DNA of 64,000 nucleotides from Vibrio syngnathi (GCF_002119525.1 NZ_CP017916.1:1364001-1428000); one strand, 5' to 3'. Shown: positions 35,438 to 45,927, counted from the first letter of the stretch. Notes: a model not told the origin generated them from the sequence alone. Made by a program: numbers and translations.

Positions 35438-36613
35438 TTAGTAAATTACTTTTACTTTAGAAGCACTCTCAATTGCATCTTCAATCGCTGTCTCGGTGCT
35501 GTTACGACGAGTAAGCGTCACACCTAAACGACGGCGACCATCGATATCAGGTTTACCAAACAGGCGAACTTGCGTTTGTGGTGCGTCTAGAGCCTCTGTA
35601 AGGCCTTCAAAACGAATGTTGGTTGAAGTGCCTTGACCAAGGATAACCGCAGATGCACATGGGCCGTATTGCGTGATTGATTTGATTGGCATACCCGTAA
35701 ACGCGCGTACGTGTAGTGCAAATTCCGATGAATCTTGAGACATCAATGTTACTAAGCCAGTATCGTGTGGGCGAGGGGACACTTCGTTGAAGATAACGTG
35801 ATCGCCTTTAACAAACAGCTCTACGCCGAAAATACCGTGACCACCTAGTGCGTTAACCACTTGTTCAGCCGTGTATTGAGCAGCTTTAAGTGCGTTGTCT
35901 GACATCACTTGTGGCTGCCATGATTCACGGTAATCACCATCTTCTTGACGGTGGCCGATTGGTGCACAGAAATGAACGCCGTCGACTGCGCGAACGGTTA
36001 GAAGCGTGATTTCGTAATCAAAATCGATGAAGCCTTCAACGATCACACGACCGGCACCAGTACGACCACCTTCTTGTGCGTAGTCCCAAGACTTCTGAAT
36101 GTCTTCTTGTGTTTTGATAACACTTTGGCCTTTACCTGAAGAACTCATTACTGGCTTAACAACGCAAGGCATACCCACGAATTCAATAGCGGCAGCAAAG
36201 TCTTCAAAGGTGTCTGCAAAGCGATAAGGAGAAGTGCTCAATTTTAGCTCTTCAGCAGCTAGGCGACGGATACCTTCGCGGTTCATCGTTAGCTTGGTCG
36301 CATTTGCAGTGGGAACGACATTTAAGCCTTGTGCTTCTAGCTCTACCAACTTGCTGGTGGCAATAGCTTCAATTTCAGGAACCACATAATCTGGCTTTTC
36401 TAGTTCAATGATCGCTTGAAGTGCATCACCGTCTAACATGTCTAAAACATGGCTACGATGCGCAACTTGCATCGCTGGTGCGTCTGCGTAACGGTCACAT
36501 GCAATAACTTCCAAGCCTAAACGTTGGCACTCGATAGCAACTTCTTTACCGAGTTCACCTGAACCTAATAGAAGCACACGAGTAGCATTTTCACGAGTAG
36601 CAGTACCAAACAT
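35438..36613 (-). CDS. purT: Formate-dependent GAR transformylase (PurT)
   Basis: 391 residues, PurT length. ATP-grasp fold: [19 protein letters not shown] (about 15-33), [33 protein letters not shown] (P-loop-like), [14 protein letters not shown] near the end. It makes formyl-GAR from GAR, formate and ATP, the third step of purine synthesis without formyl-folate. A PurR-type palindrome sits 68-83 bp upstream. Interesting beside MesD: both bypass folate one-carbon donors. Confidence 0.96.
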   Translation of the reverse strand: MFGTATRENATRVLLLGSGELGKEVAIECQRLGLEVIACDRYADAPAMQVAHRSHVLDMLDGDALQAIIELEKPDYVVPEIEAIATSKLVELEAQGLNVVPTANATKLTMNREGIRRLAAEELKLSTSPYRFADTFEDFAAAIEFVGMPCVVKPVMSSSGKGQSVIKTQEDIQKSWDYAQEGGRTGAGRVIVEGFIDFDYEITLLTVRAVDGVHFCAPIGHRQEDGDYRESWQPQVMSDNALKAAQYTAEQVVNALGGHGIFGVELFVKGDHVIFNEVSPRPHDTGLVTLMSQDSSEFALHVRAFTGMPIKSITQYGPCASAVILGQGTSTNIRFEGLTEALDAPQTQVRLFGKPDIDGRRRLGVTLTRRNSTETAIEDAIESASKVKVIY

Positions 36614-36680
36614 AGAAATTCCTTCCGATCTTTTGAACGATTGATTGAAAACGGGGTGATCATACTTATTTCAATGATAA

Positions 36681-36696
36681 AAGCAAACGTTTGCGC
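36681..36696. promoter_or_regulatory. PurR operator of purT
   Basis: AAGCAAACGTTTGCGC matches 14 of 16 bases of the PurR consensus ACGCAAACGTTTGCGT; it lies upstream of purT, a classic PurR target. Confidence 0.85.
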
Positions 36697-36719
36697 GGTT
36701 GTTGCGTTAATTACAGGCA

Positions 36720-36756
36720 TAAAAAAAGCAGCTCTGTAAAATGGAGCTGCTTCTTT
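36720..36756 (-). terminator. Terminator after cdd
   Basis: AGCAGCTC and GAGCTGCT stem (36727-36751) with flanking A-run that reads as T-run on the minus strand. Confidence 0.75.
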
Positions 36757-36779
36757 AAAATTTTGTTAATTAGATGTGC

Positions 36780-37667
36780 TTAGATTGCTAAGTAAGTCAC
36801 TGGTATGTCGGGATTAATCGCTTCCAACGTAGACTGCGTATCCGCCAAGTGACTGATGCTACCTTCAGCGATTTCAACCAAGGCAGCACTTTCAATTTGT
36901 TCAAAATCGAAGCCCGCCAGTTTAAGTTGAATCAACGCCACTTGTAGAGGTGGTAGGCTAGGGTTGAACGCTGCGTTTTCTGCGTAAGCACCCGTGAAAA
37001 TCTCACCTGACGTCAGTTGTAGTGAAACACCACTTAGGTTTCTGGTGTAAGGAGCGTGGCTGCGGTTTAGTGCTGCTAGTGCTTCTACAACAATAGGCGT
37101 TGTTTCTTCAGTCGTGTGCTGATGATCAAGCTTAGTCATTAGGCCAGTCGTCACACCTAAATCAGCAGGGCCGAACGAGTCTGGCAGGTATTCTTGCAGA
37201 GACATTTCATCACGTTGTGGAAGCTGAACTTTAAGCTCTTTCGCAGTGGTCAGTTCGTTCATGAACTGACGACAGTGACCACAGGGGCTGAAATTGATCG
37301 TGATATCGGAGATACCTTGTTCGCCTTTCATCCAAGCATGGCTGATTGCAGATTGCTCAGCGTGAACGGTTTGACCAAGTTGAGCACCAGCGATTTCAAG
37401 GTTTGCACCAAAATACAGAGTACCAGACAAACCACGTACGATTGCACCAACATAAAAGTCAGATAACGGCGCGTAAGAATACGCAGCGGCAAAAGGAAGT
37501 AGCGCAATACGTAGCTCGTCATCCGCTAAACCACTTGCTTGCAGTAGGCTAGCAAATTGTTCTGGAGACAATGTCGCGTCAAAGTTGTCTGCTAATACGA
37601 TGTCACTCAAAAGTGCTTTGATTGCTGTTGGAGCACTTTCCAGCGCCAGGGTAATACGACTGTTCAT
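36780..37667 (-). CDS. cdd: Cytidine deaminase
   Basis: 295 residues, same size as E. coli Cdd. Zinc and catalytic motif [11 protein letters not shown] (His/Glu, about 101-111) and [12 protein letters not shown] (two Cys, about 128-139). It deaminates cytidine and deoxycytidine to uridine forms. The duplicated C-terminal half without active site is also typical. A CRP-type site lies upstream, fitting catabolite control seen for cdd in enterics. Confidence 0.96.
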   Translation of the reverse strand: MNSRITLALESAPTAIKALLSDIVLADNFDATLSPEQFASLLQASGLADDELRIALLPFAAAYSYAPLSDFYVGAIVRGLSGTLYFGANLEIAGAQLGQTVHAEQSAISHAWMKGEQGISDITINFSPCGHCRQFMNELTTAKELKVQLPQRDEMSLQEYLPDSFGPADLGVTTGLMTKLDHQHTTEETTPIVVEALAALNRSHAPYTRNLSGVSLQLTSGEIFTGAYAENAAFNPSLPPLQVALIQLKLAGFDFEQIESAALVEIAEGSISHLADTQSTLEAINPDIPVTYLAI

Positions 37668-37722
37668 GTTGAATCCTTAATTGACCTTAGGCTTTAAGTT
37701 TATGCAATACTCAGGAATTTTC

Positions 37723-37738
37723 TGTGACAAGTATCACT
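37723..37738. promoter_or_regulatory. CRP-type site upstream of cdd
   Basis: TGTGACAAGTATCACT matches TGTGA-N6-TCACA at 9 of 10 fixed bases, 56 bp upstream of the cdd ATG. Confidence 0.75.
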
Positions 37739-37885
37739 ATTAGATTGTTGTTGTTACATTGGCTTGCATAGTTAGAGTGAGGTCACACTTGAAATCGATT
37801 GCAATAGCTATTTTTGCAGTTGATATCGCACTTATTGCCCGTAATAGAGCGTAACTAGTCTGCTATTACTAACTAAATGTGAGAA

Positions 37886-37932
37886 AAAAGCCCAAGCAGG
37901 CACTGAAATCAACAGTATTCTGGTTGGGCTGA
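37886..37932 (-). terminator. Possible terminator after lrgB
   Basis: AGCCCAA (37890-37896) pairs with TTGGGCT across a long 25-base loop; A-run gives a T-run on the minus strand. Weak but placed correctly. Confidence 0.45.
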
Positions 37933-37952
37933 ATCGTGTGGTGAGGTTTTAG

Positions 37953-38630
37953 TTAAGAATAGAACCAAACCACGAGCGAAAATATGCTCGGTGCAATGAT
38001 TGAGGTAATGACGCCACAAAGTACAAGCGCTAGAGAGCTGAATGCAGCATCTTCCTGATTCTTTTCAGCACATGTCGCAGTACCTAAAGCGTGAGACACA
38101 GTACCCATGGTTAAACCACGTGCGATAGGGCTTTTAATGCCAATGAGATTGTAGATTGGGTAAGCAAAGATTGCCCCAAATAGACCAACAATCAATACCA
38201 GTATTGCCGCAATCGCTGCTTCACCACCTAAATGGCTCGATACTTCCATAGCAATTGGCGTGGTGACTGACTTACCTAATAAACTCGCAATCAAACTTAA
38301 GTCCGCTTTAAAAGCCACGGCGATTAATGCTGTCGTTGTCATCGACATCACACTGCCTAGCGTGCAAGCGAAGGTAATGATTCGCCAGTTTGCTCTGATT
38401 TGAGGTAGTTGTTCGTAAAGCGGGTAAGCAAGGGCAACAACCGCAGGCTGCAGCATGTAGGTAATCCATGTGTTGTCTGCATAGTAAGTCTCAAACGGTA
38501 CTTTGAAGAACGTGAGTATCGGAATGATGATACCAATACTGATTAGTAGGGGATTACACAGCGGTGAGTTTGCTTTTTTACTGACCCAACGAGCAAACAG
38601 GAATACCACGATGGTGAGTAGAATCCACAT
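37953..38630 (-). CDS. lrgB: LrgB/CidB-family membrane protein
   Basis: 225 residues, six to seven membrane helices, matching LrgB (MWILLTIVVFLFARWVSKK, LLGKSVTTPIAMEVSSHLGGEAAIAAILVLIVGLFGA, IARGLTMGTVSHALGTATCAEKNQEDAAFSSLALVLCGV). LrgAB/CidAB systems modulate murein hydrolase activity or act as metabolite (pyruvate/glycolate-like) transporters. The start lies 2 bp after the lrgA stop: translationally coupled. Confidence 0.92.
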   Translation of the reverse strand: MWILLTIVVFLFARWVSKKANSPLCNPLLISIGIIIPILTFFKVPFETYYADNTWITYMLQPAVVALAYPLYEQLPQIRANWRIITFACTLGSVMSMTTTALIAVAFKADLSLIASLLGKSVTTPIAMEVSSHLGGEAAIAAILVLIVGLFGAIFAYPIYNLIGIKSPIARGLTMGTVSHALGTATCAEKNQEDAAFSSLALVLCGVITSIIAPSIFSLVVWFYS

Positions 38631-38632
38631 GA

Positions 38633-39004
38633 TCAGTTACCTCTCGATAGCAAGCGGTCTAAGAACCATGATAAGGACACCAACACCAGTAACGTGCCGC
38701 CAACGGCGCTTGCCATAATTGGCAATGCGTTCGCGATGAGCATGTCGAAGTGATCCATCAACCCAACACTGATCGGAACAAACAGTAAGATCATTAGGCG
38801 GATAATCAAGCTTGCACCGGGTTGTACCCAGTGCGAAGGGACAATACCAATCACCATGGCGGCAAACAGAATCAACATGCCAAAAATACTGCCTGGGATT
38901 GAGGTATCCAAAAAGTGCTGTAACGCGTTACCTGCTGTCAGTGCTCCTATGATTAAGGTGAAGGAGATTAAGCAGTAAATCAGTTGGATCAATCTTTCTT
39001 TCAA
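38633..39004 (-). CDS. lrgA: LrgA/CidA-family holin-like protein
   Basis: 123 residues from a TTG start at 39004 (AAGAG nine bases upstream). Four hydrophobic helices, with [46 protein letters not shown] matching LrgA/CidA family (holin-like). It is 25 bp after sbcB stop and 2 bp before lrgB, so sbcB-lrgA-lrgB form a probable operon. No ATG is available near the family start, which supports TTG. Confidence 0.9.
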   Translation of the reverse strand: MKERLIQLIYCLISFTLIIGALTAGNALQHFLDTSIPGSIFGMLILFAAMVIGIVPSHWVQPGASLIIRLMILLFVPISVGLMDHFDMLIANALPIMASAVGGTLLVLVSLSWFLDRLLSRGN

Positions 39005-39029
39005 AGTGTTACGTCTCTTGATAATGGAA

Positions 39030-40454
39030 TTAGCTAGCTAACTTTTCTACGTATTGATAAACCGCCTTCAAGATAGCCATTTTCTTCTCGTCGCTTTCAT
39101 GTTCGTGCGCGAGGTTTTCAAGATTGAGCATGTACTCTTCTAAACGGCTCTCATAAAACTCTCGACAATGGTTCGCCCATTTCAACTGTTCAGCTTCGTC
39201 GAGTGTCCATGGGAAGTTGCGCGCACGGTAACGGAACAGTAACGGTTTAATACGTTCGTCGCTGAAGGTGATATCTAAAGCGGCCAAGTTGTTCGGGTCA
39301 GTTTCGCGAATGATGTTCATCGCTGCTTTATCAGCAGGTGAAAAGAAACCGTCGTAAAGGTGTGTATCAACATCATCACTCTTCTCGTACTCTCGTTCTT
39401 GTGAGTACAGGCCGATCAGTTTTTCGCGGATCTCTGGGTGTTCGCGCAGCAGTGCCAAGTTCTTCAAGCATTGTTGGCGATCGATACCGATGGTTTCGGC
39501 GTTTTCAGCCGTCAGCGTTTTGGCTGGAGCAAGGATAGGGCACTTGTTCAGTTGGACCAATTTGATTGGCACGGGGAGCTCGTCTTCACCCAGTTCACTG
39601 CGTTTGGTGTAAAGCCTTTCTCTGAGTTCATCAGCGTCCAGTTCTAACAGTGGGCTTGGATCTTTGGCTAAATCAATCACGATAACCGCATTTTGATTGG
39701 TTGGGTGCCAAGCCATAGGCACTACCCAGCTTGTATAGTTGCAGTCACGGCCAAACATGCCCGAAACGTGCATTAATGGCGTCATGTTTACAATATCAAC
39801 CAGGTCATTCAGCTTGCGCTTATGACGCATATTGTAAAGGTAATCGAACATCTTAGGTTGTGCTGCTTTCAGCTTCTTCGCTAACTCGATGGTCGCAATA
39901 ACATCGGCCATCGCATCGTGCGCGTTCTCATGTTCGATGCCGTTTGCCACAGATAGGTGTTCCAGTTTGAAGCTTGGATAACCTTCTTCGTTCTCTGGCC
40001 AAACAATGCCTTCAGGGCGCAGTGCGTGAACAGCGCGCATTACATCGAGTAGATCCCAACGAGAGTTACCGTTCTGCCAGCTCCACGCATATGGGTCGAT
40101 GAAATTTCGGTAGCAGGTGTAACGCGTTACTTCGTCATCGAATCGAATACTGTTGTAGCCAAGGCTTGTGGTGTTTGGTTTAGCTAACTCAGCATGGATC
40201 TTAGCGATAAATTCTGGCTCAGGAAGACCTTGAGAAGCTGCTTTTTGTGGTGTGATACGGGTGATCAGTGCCGCTTCAGGCGCAGGGAGGTAATCAGCAG
40301 GAGGTTGGCAGTAGATAACCAAAGGCTCTCCGATAACATTGAAATCTTGGTCGGTACGAACACCTGCGAATTGACTCGGACGATCTTTCGCTGGGCTCAC
40401 GCCCCATGTTTCGTAATCGAAAAAGAAGTAGGTTGGCTGATTATCTGAACTCAT
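39030..40454 (-). CDS. sbcB: Exodeoxyribonuclease I
   Basis: 474 residues as in SbcB. The DnaQ-fold catalytic motif is [25 protein letters not shown] (acidic D-x-E, about 11-13), then [40 protein letters not shown] and [18 protein letters not shown] (Exo III motif). It degrades single-stranded DNA 3' to 5' and suppresses recombination. First gene of a probable three-gene unit with lrgAB. Confidence 0.96.
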   Translation of the reverse strand: MSSDNQPTYFFFDYETWGVSPAKDRPSQFAGVRTDQDFNVIGEPLVIYCQPPADYLPAPEAALITRITPQKAASQGLPEPEFIAKIHAELAKPNTTSLGYNSIRFDDEVTRYTCYRNFIDPYAWSWQNGNSRWDLLDVMRAVHALRPEGIVWPENEEGYPSFKLEHLSVANGIEHENAHDAMADVIATIELAKKLKAAQPKMFDYLYNMRHKRKLNDLVDIVNMTPLMHVSGMFGRDCNYTSWVVPMAWHPTNQNAVIVIDLAKDPSPLLELDADELRERLYTKRSELGEDELPVPIKLVQLNKCPILAPAKTLTAENAETIGIDRQQCLKNLALLREHPEIREKLIGLYSQEREYEKSDDVDTHLYDGFFSPADKAAMNIIRETDPNNLAALDITFSDERIKPLLFRYRARNFPWTLDEAEQLKWANHCREFYESRLEEYMLNLENLAHEHESDEKKMAILKAVYQYVEKLAS

Positions 40455-40660
40455 TGAATTTCCTGAACAGTAAGCGGACGACGTTTACTGTGGCTGAAGG
40501 TTAGTTTTGTTCAGTATCTGATAGTATGCGGTGCACGTGCAACCCAGATCACAAATAAATTGTCGGAAAACGGTGCTTTACTATTCAATCGAGTCGTTGG
40601 GGATGCCTTTGAATCCAGTTGAGGCGGTTTGTTAGTTAATACAATCTGTCTAGCGTCCGT

Positions 40661-41509
40661 TTAATCTGATGGAGGTGAGAGTATCAACTGGACTTTCTGT
40701 TTGATGGTTAACTCTCGGTTCCTCAAATCTTTGAATATAACCTTCCATTCTTGAAAGGTAACCACTATCGGGTTAAAACTGTTTACTGGCTTAGTGACAC
40801 CGTAACGTACAGTTTCAACTTCAGGTTCGAACGTACTAAACAACTTATCCCAAATGATCAAAACGCCGGCGTAGTTCTTATCGATGTATTTCGGGTTTTT
40901 GCCGTGATGTACTCGATGATGCGAAGGGGTGTTAAAGATGTATTCAAGTGGTCCCAAGCTTCGTATCCATTGTGTATGGACAAAGAACTGCAAACCTAGA
41001 TTCAGAAGCACCACAAAGATGACCCATTTAGGGTCAAAACCTATGATGACCAACGGTACCCAGAATAGCCACATGCCTGCGAATGGGTACATTAAGCTTT
41101 GACGGAAAGCCGTACTGAAGTTCATCTGTTCTGAGCTGTGGTGCGCGACGTGTGCTGCCCACATCCAGCGAACACGATGGCTTGCTCTATGGAACCAGTA
41201 ATAGCAAAAGTCTTGCAACACCATCAACACAATGAAACTCAGCACGCCCATTTCAATGTCTATTAAACGCCAACCAAACATCCAGAGATACAACTGAACG
41301 ACCAATAACCCGGTGAGCAAATCGGAGAGTTGATGCATTCCCGCAAGCGTGAAGTTACACATCACTTCTGAAAGTCTATAGCTGGAGTTATCTGGCAGTC
41401 GACCTTGCTTCTGACCGATAAAATACTCAGCCAACATGCACACCACGAATAAGGGCGCTAATACCAACAGTAGCCATTCTGGGTGATTGATTAATGCGTC
41501 GATATTCAT
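40661..41509 (-). CDS. Sterol desaturase / fatty-acid hydroxylase family protein
   Basis: 282 residues; AAGGATAAAAC precedes the ATG. Di-iron His clusters of the FA_hydroxylase family: WFHRASHRVRWMWAAHVAHHSSEQMN (about 105-130) and NTPSHHRVHHGKNPKYIDKNYAG (about 193-215). About four membrane helices surround them. The family hydroxylates or desaturates lipids with O2 at the inner membrane; the substrate is unknown. It follows the DUF2804 gene on the same strand (87 bp apart), so co-transcription is plausible. Confidence 0.9.
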   Translation of the reverse strand: MNIDALINHPEWLLLVLAPLFVVCMLAEYFIGQKQGRLPDNSSYRLSEVMCNFTLAGMHQLSDLLTGLLVVQLYLWMFGWRLIDIEMGVLSFIVLMVLQDFCYYWFHRASHRVRWMWAAHVAHHSSEQMNFSTAFRQSLMYPFAGMWLFWVPLVIIGFDPKWVIFVVLLNLGLQFFVHTQWIRSLGPLEYIFNTPSHHRVHHGKNPKYIDKNYAGVLIIWDKLFSTFEPEVETVRYGVTKPVNSFNPIVVTFQEWKVIFKDLRNRELTIKQKVQLILSPPSD

Positions 41510-41596
41510 GTTTTATCCTTGTTGAGACGCCATACGCGTTCTTAGTATAAAGTTTGTTTAGACTTGAGCGTTGGAGATTCAGTTAGCAGAATTTCG

Positions 41597-42610
41597 CTAC
41601 CAGCGGGCAAAGTGATCTTCTGTTAGGCCAAGAACACCATCGAGTCGATGTGTCACTCCATTATTGTCTTCAATCGAGCCAGAAAAGTGCCCAATGAACT
41701 GACGAAAATTACTCTTTAACAGCCATAAATTGAGCTTTTCGCTGCGGTTATTAAGGGGCGTAAAGGTGAGGTTAATGCGTCCATCTTGTGATGAGATCTG
41801 CCAAGGTAAACTCGTGTCTTGGCGACTAAACGTAAACTGTACCGGGTTAAGCAAGTGTCTGGTTCCATTGACCCATAATACGTTTTCGCAGCCTCCAGTT
41901 TCATTCACGCCCGCTGCTAAGTTCAGGCCAATATCTGTGCCATTGGATTGCGTGTTGATACTTGCCCAGCGCCAACTGGTTTCACGCCTCATGTAACCTG
42001 ATGAAAAGTCATAACCTGCACGAGCTTGCGTGAGGTTCAATGATGTTCCCTTGATTTGGATGTCGCCGCTGATACGCAAAGCATTGTGCTTTTGGGTGTA
42101 AGTCCAACCTGAATACCCCGTTGGGCTGCACATCGCCATTGGCAAGCTGTCGGTTTCAGGCTCTAAAGCGATATCGGCCTTAATGAGTTTGGTATTCAAG
42201 CGAACTCGCCATTGTCCGGTTTCGATATCGAAAGTAATGCTTTGGCCTGCAATACTTGTCTTTCCTTCAAATGGTGAAGGCGTTACTTGTTTATCAAACC
42301 CCAGTGGTCGTAACCATGCACACTCTTCTAGTTTGTTACTCTCGATATCGTACAGATAGCAAAATGCCGAGCCTAAGTAGCGAATATCTGCGATAGCGGC
42401 ACCAATAATGTGTGTGTCGGTGACGATGCTGACAAACTGGAATTGCTTGTAGTGGAAGTGCTTCTGCCAAGAGTTTGCTTTTGAATCCATCGAGTTTCGA
42501 TAGTCAAAGTTCTCGATGTTCAGTTGTTTTGGGATGCCATCGAAATGTCCAATGGCCGGCTGACCATTAGAATCAATCAAACTGTACGGGGCAGGGTTCG
42601 TTTTTATCAT
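41597..42610 (-). CDS. DUF2804 protein
   Basis: 337 residues beginning MIKTNPAPYSLIDSNGQPAIGHFDGIP, matching DUF2804 with FQFVSIVTDTHIIGAAIADIRYLGSAFCYLYD, CSPTGYSGWTYTQKHNALRISG, WRWASINTQSNGTDIGLNLAAGVNETGGCENVLW and a final VLGLTEDHFARW. The pattern is of a lipocalin-like/carotenoid 1,2-hydratase (CrtC-like) beta fold. No signal peptide. Neighbours suggest a lipid-related role with the hydroxylase, divergent AraC regulator upstream. Function unknown. Confidence 0.85.
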   Translation of the reverse strand: MIKTNPAPYSLIDSNGQPAIGHFDGIPKQLNIENFDYRNSMDSKANSWQKHFHYKQFQFVSIVTDTHIIGAAIADIRYLGSAFCYLYDIESNKLEECAWLRPLGFDKQVTPSPFEGKTSIAGQSITFDIETGQWRVRLNTKLIKADIALEPETDSLPMAMCSPTGYSGWTYTQKHNALRISGDIQIKGTSLNLTQARAGYDFSSGYMRRETSWRWASINTQSNGTDIGLNLAAGVNETGGCENVLWVNGTRHLLNPVQFTFSRQDTSLPWQISSQDGRINLTFTPLNNRSEKLNLWLLKSNFRQFIGHFSGSIEDNNGVTHRLDGVLGLTEDHFARW

Positions 42611-42835
42611 TGCGACGATTCACATAAATTTAACAATTAAAGCCATTGTGCGATGACCAGCGTAGAATTGGGAGGTCATATTCGGACAAGAGCGCGTTGC
42701 CAATCACGATTTTATAACCATAGATTGTTTATGCTGCTTGGTGAATGTTGAGCGCTGAGTAGTGAATGCTTAGTAACGAATTTTGAGTTTTGAGTTTATA
42801 GCCGAGTGACAACTACGTTGGTAAAGGAGATACGA

Positions 42836-43879
42836 TTGGATATTATCGCGGAGTATAAGCCGACCGGACATAGGCATCAGTTGGGTACATTAGATATCGT
42901 GCTGCTGTTGAAAACGCTAGAGCAGCGAGGTCTCGATATTGAAAGGCTACTCAATGATGTGGGTCTGTCCAACATGGATTGGCGAGATCCGCATGGAAAG
43001 CTGACTTACGCTGATAAGCTTACGTTATTTAGCGCGGCTAATCAGAGTTTTCCTCACGATGGTCTAGGGCTTTGGTTAGGAGAGCATGCTAGCTTGAGCC
43101 ACTTTGGTGTGTTGGGTTATGCGCTATCGACCAGCCAGAATGTTGGAGAGGCCATCAAGTCGGGCTTCAAGTATTTGCGCCTGAATGGGCCTATATTCTC
43201 GGTTAAATTGTTTCTAGATTCCGAGCAAGCAGTGATTCAGATTGAGAACACTTTAGAAGTCGGCGATCTCCTTCCTTTCTGCAGTGAGTACTTCTTAAGT
43301 TCAATTGTCTCTTTGTTCAAAGAACTGACTGGTCATGAGTTGGATATATACACTTTGGTTTTGCCTTACGCTCGTCCCAATTACACCAAGCTTTATGACA
43401 ACCGCTTCCAGTGCCCGGTGATTTTTGAGCAAAACTATTGTGAACTGCGTTTTGATGTCTCGGTTTTATCACAAACCTTATTTTCTCATGATGCCGCGAC
43501 ACTGAAGCGCTATCTCGCGTCTTGCCAGTCGATAGTGGAAACGCTGGACTCTGAGCATCTGCTGACTAACCAGATCAAAACGATTTTTTATCAAACCGCA
43601 GGCCGTTTCCCAAATATTGAACAGTTAGCCGAAGAGTTCGGTTGCAGTTCTCGTACCCTAAGACGAGAACTGGCAACCCATGATTCCAGTTATCAAGCAT
43701 TACTGACTGAAGTTCGAGTGGAACTAGCCAAAGAACTGCTACTCGGCACAACCATGAGCATTGATGATATTGGTGACAGGCTCGGTTATAGCGACCCTGC
43801 AAACTTCAGAAGGGCGTTTAAAGGTTGGCTCAATAAAACGCCCGCGCAGTTTCGTGGCAGCTTGAGTACTTCTGGGTAA
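42836..43879 (+). CDS. AraC-family regulator (Arabinose_bd type N-terminal domain)
   Basis: TTG start at 42836, seven bases after AAAGGAG; the upstream GTG at 42806 lacks a site. 347 residues: an N-terminal ligand-like domain (about 20-195, HFGVLGYALSTSQNVGEAIK typical of the OruR/ArgR-like subgroup) and C-terminal AraC double HTH (NIEQLAEEFGCSSRTLRRELATHDSSYQALLTEVR...LGYSDPANFRRAFKGWLNKTPAQFR, about 255-340). It is divergent from DUF2804/hydroxylase genes, which are the likely targets; many such regulators respond to fatty acids or amino acids. Confidence 0.9.
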   Translation: MDIIAEYKPTGHRHQLGTLDIVLLLKTLEQRGLDIERLLNDVGLSNMDWRDPHGKLTYADKLTLFSAANQSFPHDGLGLWLGEHASLSHFGVLGYALSTSQNVGEAIKSGFKYLRLNGPIFSVKLFLDSEQAVIQIENTLEVGDLLPFCSEYFLSSIVSLFKELTGHELDIYTLVLPYARPNYTKLYDNRFQCPVIFEQNYCELRFDVSVLSQTLFSHDAATLKRYLASCQSIVETLDSEHLLTNQIKTIFYQTAGRFPNIEQLAEEFGCSSRTLRRELATHDSSYQALLTEVRVELAKELLLGTTMSIDDIGDRLGYSDPANFRRAFKGWLNKTPAQFRGSLSTSG

Positions 43880-44070
43880 TTGGCTCGATGTACGTATAAC
43901 GGTATTTCGTGGAAAAGTGGAGGTTGTGAGCAACAAGAAGTGAATATGGACGCAGCTTAGAGCTTTCAGTACAAATTTTGCGATTGTTCTGTAATTTGTT
44001 CTTGTTCAGTAAACAGAAACCTTAAAAACAGGTATGATGGTGCCGTTTTTAATCCTGAACTGGGAAAGTC

Positions 44071-44592
44071 ATGGCAAAGTTAACACTCCAAGAGCAGATG
44101 CTTAAAGCTGGCTTGGTAAATGAGAAAAAATTAAAGAAGGCGAAGAAAGGCTCTAAAAAGTCTCGCGTTCAGTCTCGTGAAGCAAAAGCGGCAGCAGAAG
44201 AAACTAAACTGGCGCAGCAAGCGAAAGACAAAGAGCTAAACCAACAGTTGAAAGAACAGCAGTTGAGCAAAGAAATTAAAGCTCAAGTGAAGCAACTGAT
44301 TGAGATGAACAAGATCGAGCAGAAAAACGGTGAAATCAAATACAACTTCACCGACGGTACGCTAGTTAAATACCTTTACGTAGAAGAGCTGACTCAAAAG
44401 CAACTAAGTAAAGGTATTCTAAGTATTGCGCGTCAAGGCGAAAGCTATGTTGTTATTCCGACAGCAGTAGCGAACAAGATTGCTATGCGCGACGAAGAAT
44501 CTATCGTTGATACGCAAGCTTCAAGCTCTGATGAAGTGGACGAAGATGACCCGTACAAAGACTTCGTGATCCCAGATGACCTAATGTGGTAA
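44071..44592 (+). CDS. DUF2058 (YaiL-type) nucleoid-associated-like protein
   Basis: 173 residues starting MAKLTLQEQMLKAGLVNEKKLKKAKK, as in YaiL/DUF2058. A Lys-rich coiled stretch (about 20-90) is followed by FTDGTLVKYLYVEELTQKQLSKGILSIAR and an acidic C-terminal tail (DEVDEDDPYKDFVIPDDLMW). The family is reported to associate with nucleic acids or proteins but has no settled function. Single gene with its own promoter region and long terminator. Confidence 0.9.
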   Translation: MAKLTLQEQMLKAGLVNEKKLKKAKKGSKKSRVQSREAKAAAEETKLAQQAKDKELNQQLKEQQLSKEIKAQVKQLIEMNKIEQKNGEIKYNFTDGTLVKYLYVEELTQKQLSKGILSIARQGESYVVIPTAVANKIAMRDEESIVDTQASSSDEVDEDDPYKDFVIPDDLMW

Positions 44593-44624
44593 TTGCCCGT
44601 TAGTACTGAGTAGAAGCACGAATT

Positions 44625-44667
44625 AAAAATGCAGCTGACAATCCTTCGATTGTGGCTGCATTTTTTG
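44625..44667 (+). terminator. Terminator after DUF2058 gene
   Basis: AAAAATGCAGC pairs with GCTGCATTTTTT, with an inner ACAATC/GATTGT extension. Confidence 0.9.
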
Positions 44668-44693
44668 TTTATGAGCTGTGAATCTTCTAGATA

Positions 44694-44736
44694 CTAAATA
44701 ACTAAATAACTAAATAACTAAATAACTAAATAACTA
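44694..44736. repeat. Octanucleotide tandem repeat (CTAAATAA) x5
   Basis: Five units of CTAAATAA plus a partial unit, 28 bp beyond the terminator and just ahead of the 3' end of the convergent ydcF-like gene. Confidence 0.93.
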
Positions 44737-44757
44737 GTTAGATCATGGTTGAAGCGA

Positions 44758-45519
44758 TCAGGCGTCACCGGGCTTCTCACGTTTGCTGTTCCAACCCATA
44801 AAGTTGTAAAGGTTGTAACGAGCAAAGCCCAATTGTTCATGCAGTGCAAAGTCTGTAACTGTGAAGTTGTACCATAATGGTAACCATGAAATCTGGGCAG
44901 CCATGTAGTCGGCTCGCACTGGAACGACGTTTAATCCAAAATGATTAAAGTAGAGTTCACTACGACGAATATGCAGCCCAGATGAAACAAGAACAATGTT
45001 GTCGAACTGGTGATGCTTCGTTAGATCACTGGTGAGCTGCGCATTTTTCCAAGTGTTGACACTATTCGGTTCTTGGATGATGTCGGCGAGTGGAACGCCG
45101 AGTCTCAGCAACTGCTGTTGATAAACTTCCGCTTCGGTAACACCATTATTTTGTGCATCTCCACCACTAACGATCACTTTGCATATGGTTTGAGCCTTCG
45201 AACAGTTTTTATATTGGCTTGCCGTTTCATTGATGCGACCAAACGAGAAAAAGGTCGGCTCAAATTCTTGTGTACTTACGATGAGTTGAGTACCAGCACC
45301 AAGTAAGACAATGGCATTGTGAGAGATCCACTGAATGTCAGGTTTACGCTCATAATTGGCTTGCAAGTCGTTTAGTAGATAGCGAGGAATTAAACCAGAA
45401 CCAATCAACATAAATAAAGAGATAAGAAGAAGTTTGATAAAGCTAGAGGTTTTTCGCCACTGAAGTAAACGTGTAACGCCAACGAATACCAGAAGAAGTA
45501 ATAATATAATAAAGCTCAT
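44758..45519 (-). CDS. YdcF/ElyC-type DUF218 protein
   Basis: 253 residues; AGGA before the ATG. Two N-terminal membrane helices (MSFIILLLLLVFVGVTRLLQW and SSFIKLLLISLFMLIGSGL), then a DUF218 domain (about 66-240): AIVLLGAGTQL, KVIVSGGDAQNNGVTEAEVYQQQLLRLGVPLADIIQEPNSVNTWKNAQ, IVLVSSGLHIRRSELYFNHFG. This layout matches ElyC/YdcF-like envelope proteins linked to peptidoglycan or lipid-carrier handling. Function in this species is not known. Single gene. Confidence 0.88.
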   Translation of the reverse strand: MSFIILLLLLVFVGVTRLLQWRKTSSFIKLLLISLFMLIGSGLIPRYLLNDLQANYERKPDIQWISHNAIVLLGAGTQLIVSTQEFEPTFFSFGRINETASQYKNCSKAQTICKVIVSGGDAQNNGVTEAEVYQQQLLRLGVPLADIIQEPNSVNTWKNAQLTSDLTKHHQFDNIVLVSSGLHIRRSELYFNHFGLNVVPVRADYMAAQISWLPLWYNFTVTDFALHEQLGFARYNLYNFMGWNSKREKPGDA

Positions 45520-45927
45520 GAAGGTCCTGTTATCGAACGGATGTCGGAATGATGGGCATGCTTGAAGCGTCGCATCATATATCAGTTCTACTGATATTTA
45601 ACAGTCAACCTATTGCGGCATTGAACAAATATGGTGTTTTGCGTTATAGAATGTGGATGCTTGTAAAGTAATAAACAAAAACGCTTTATTATTGTTCGTT
45701 TATTGATGTCTAAATATAGGCTTGAAAATAATAAGGACATTTACATCTTGTTCATCTTTTATTCTATGAGTACGAGGTTCTTCTATTAATTTTAATCGAA
45801 TATTGAAAACCTTGTTCTATGCTATTAAACAAAACAAAACAAAACAAATAAACAAGCAATAAAAAACCGATGCATGTGCATCGGTTTTTTGTTTAACGAG
45901 ACTCAAGTTATGAATCAATCGAACCTA
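45520..45927. other. Intergenic region with terminator
   Basis: AT-rich 400 bp between two minus-strand genes. It carries an AAAAC pentamer run (about 45832-45848) and the terminator at 45861-45891. No gene or other hairpin seen. Confidence 0.4.
45861..45891 (-). terminator. Terminator after tcyP-like gene
   Basis: AAAAAACCGATGCA, loop TG, TGCATCGGTTTTTT: a perfect stem that works on either strand; placed just after the symporter gene on the minus strand. Confidence 0.88.
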
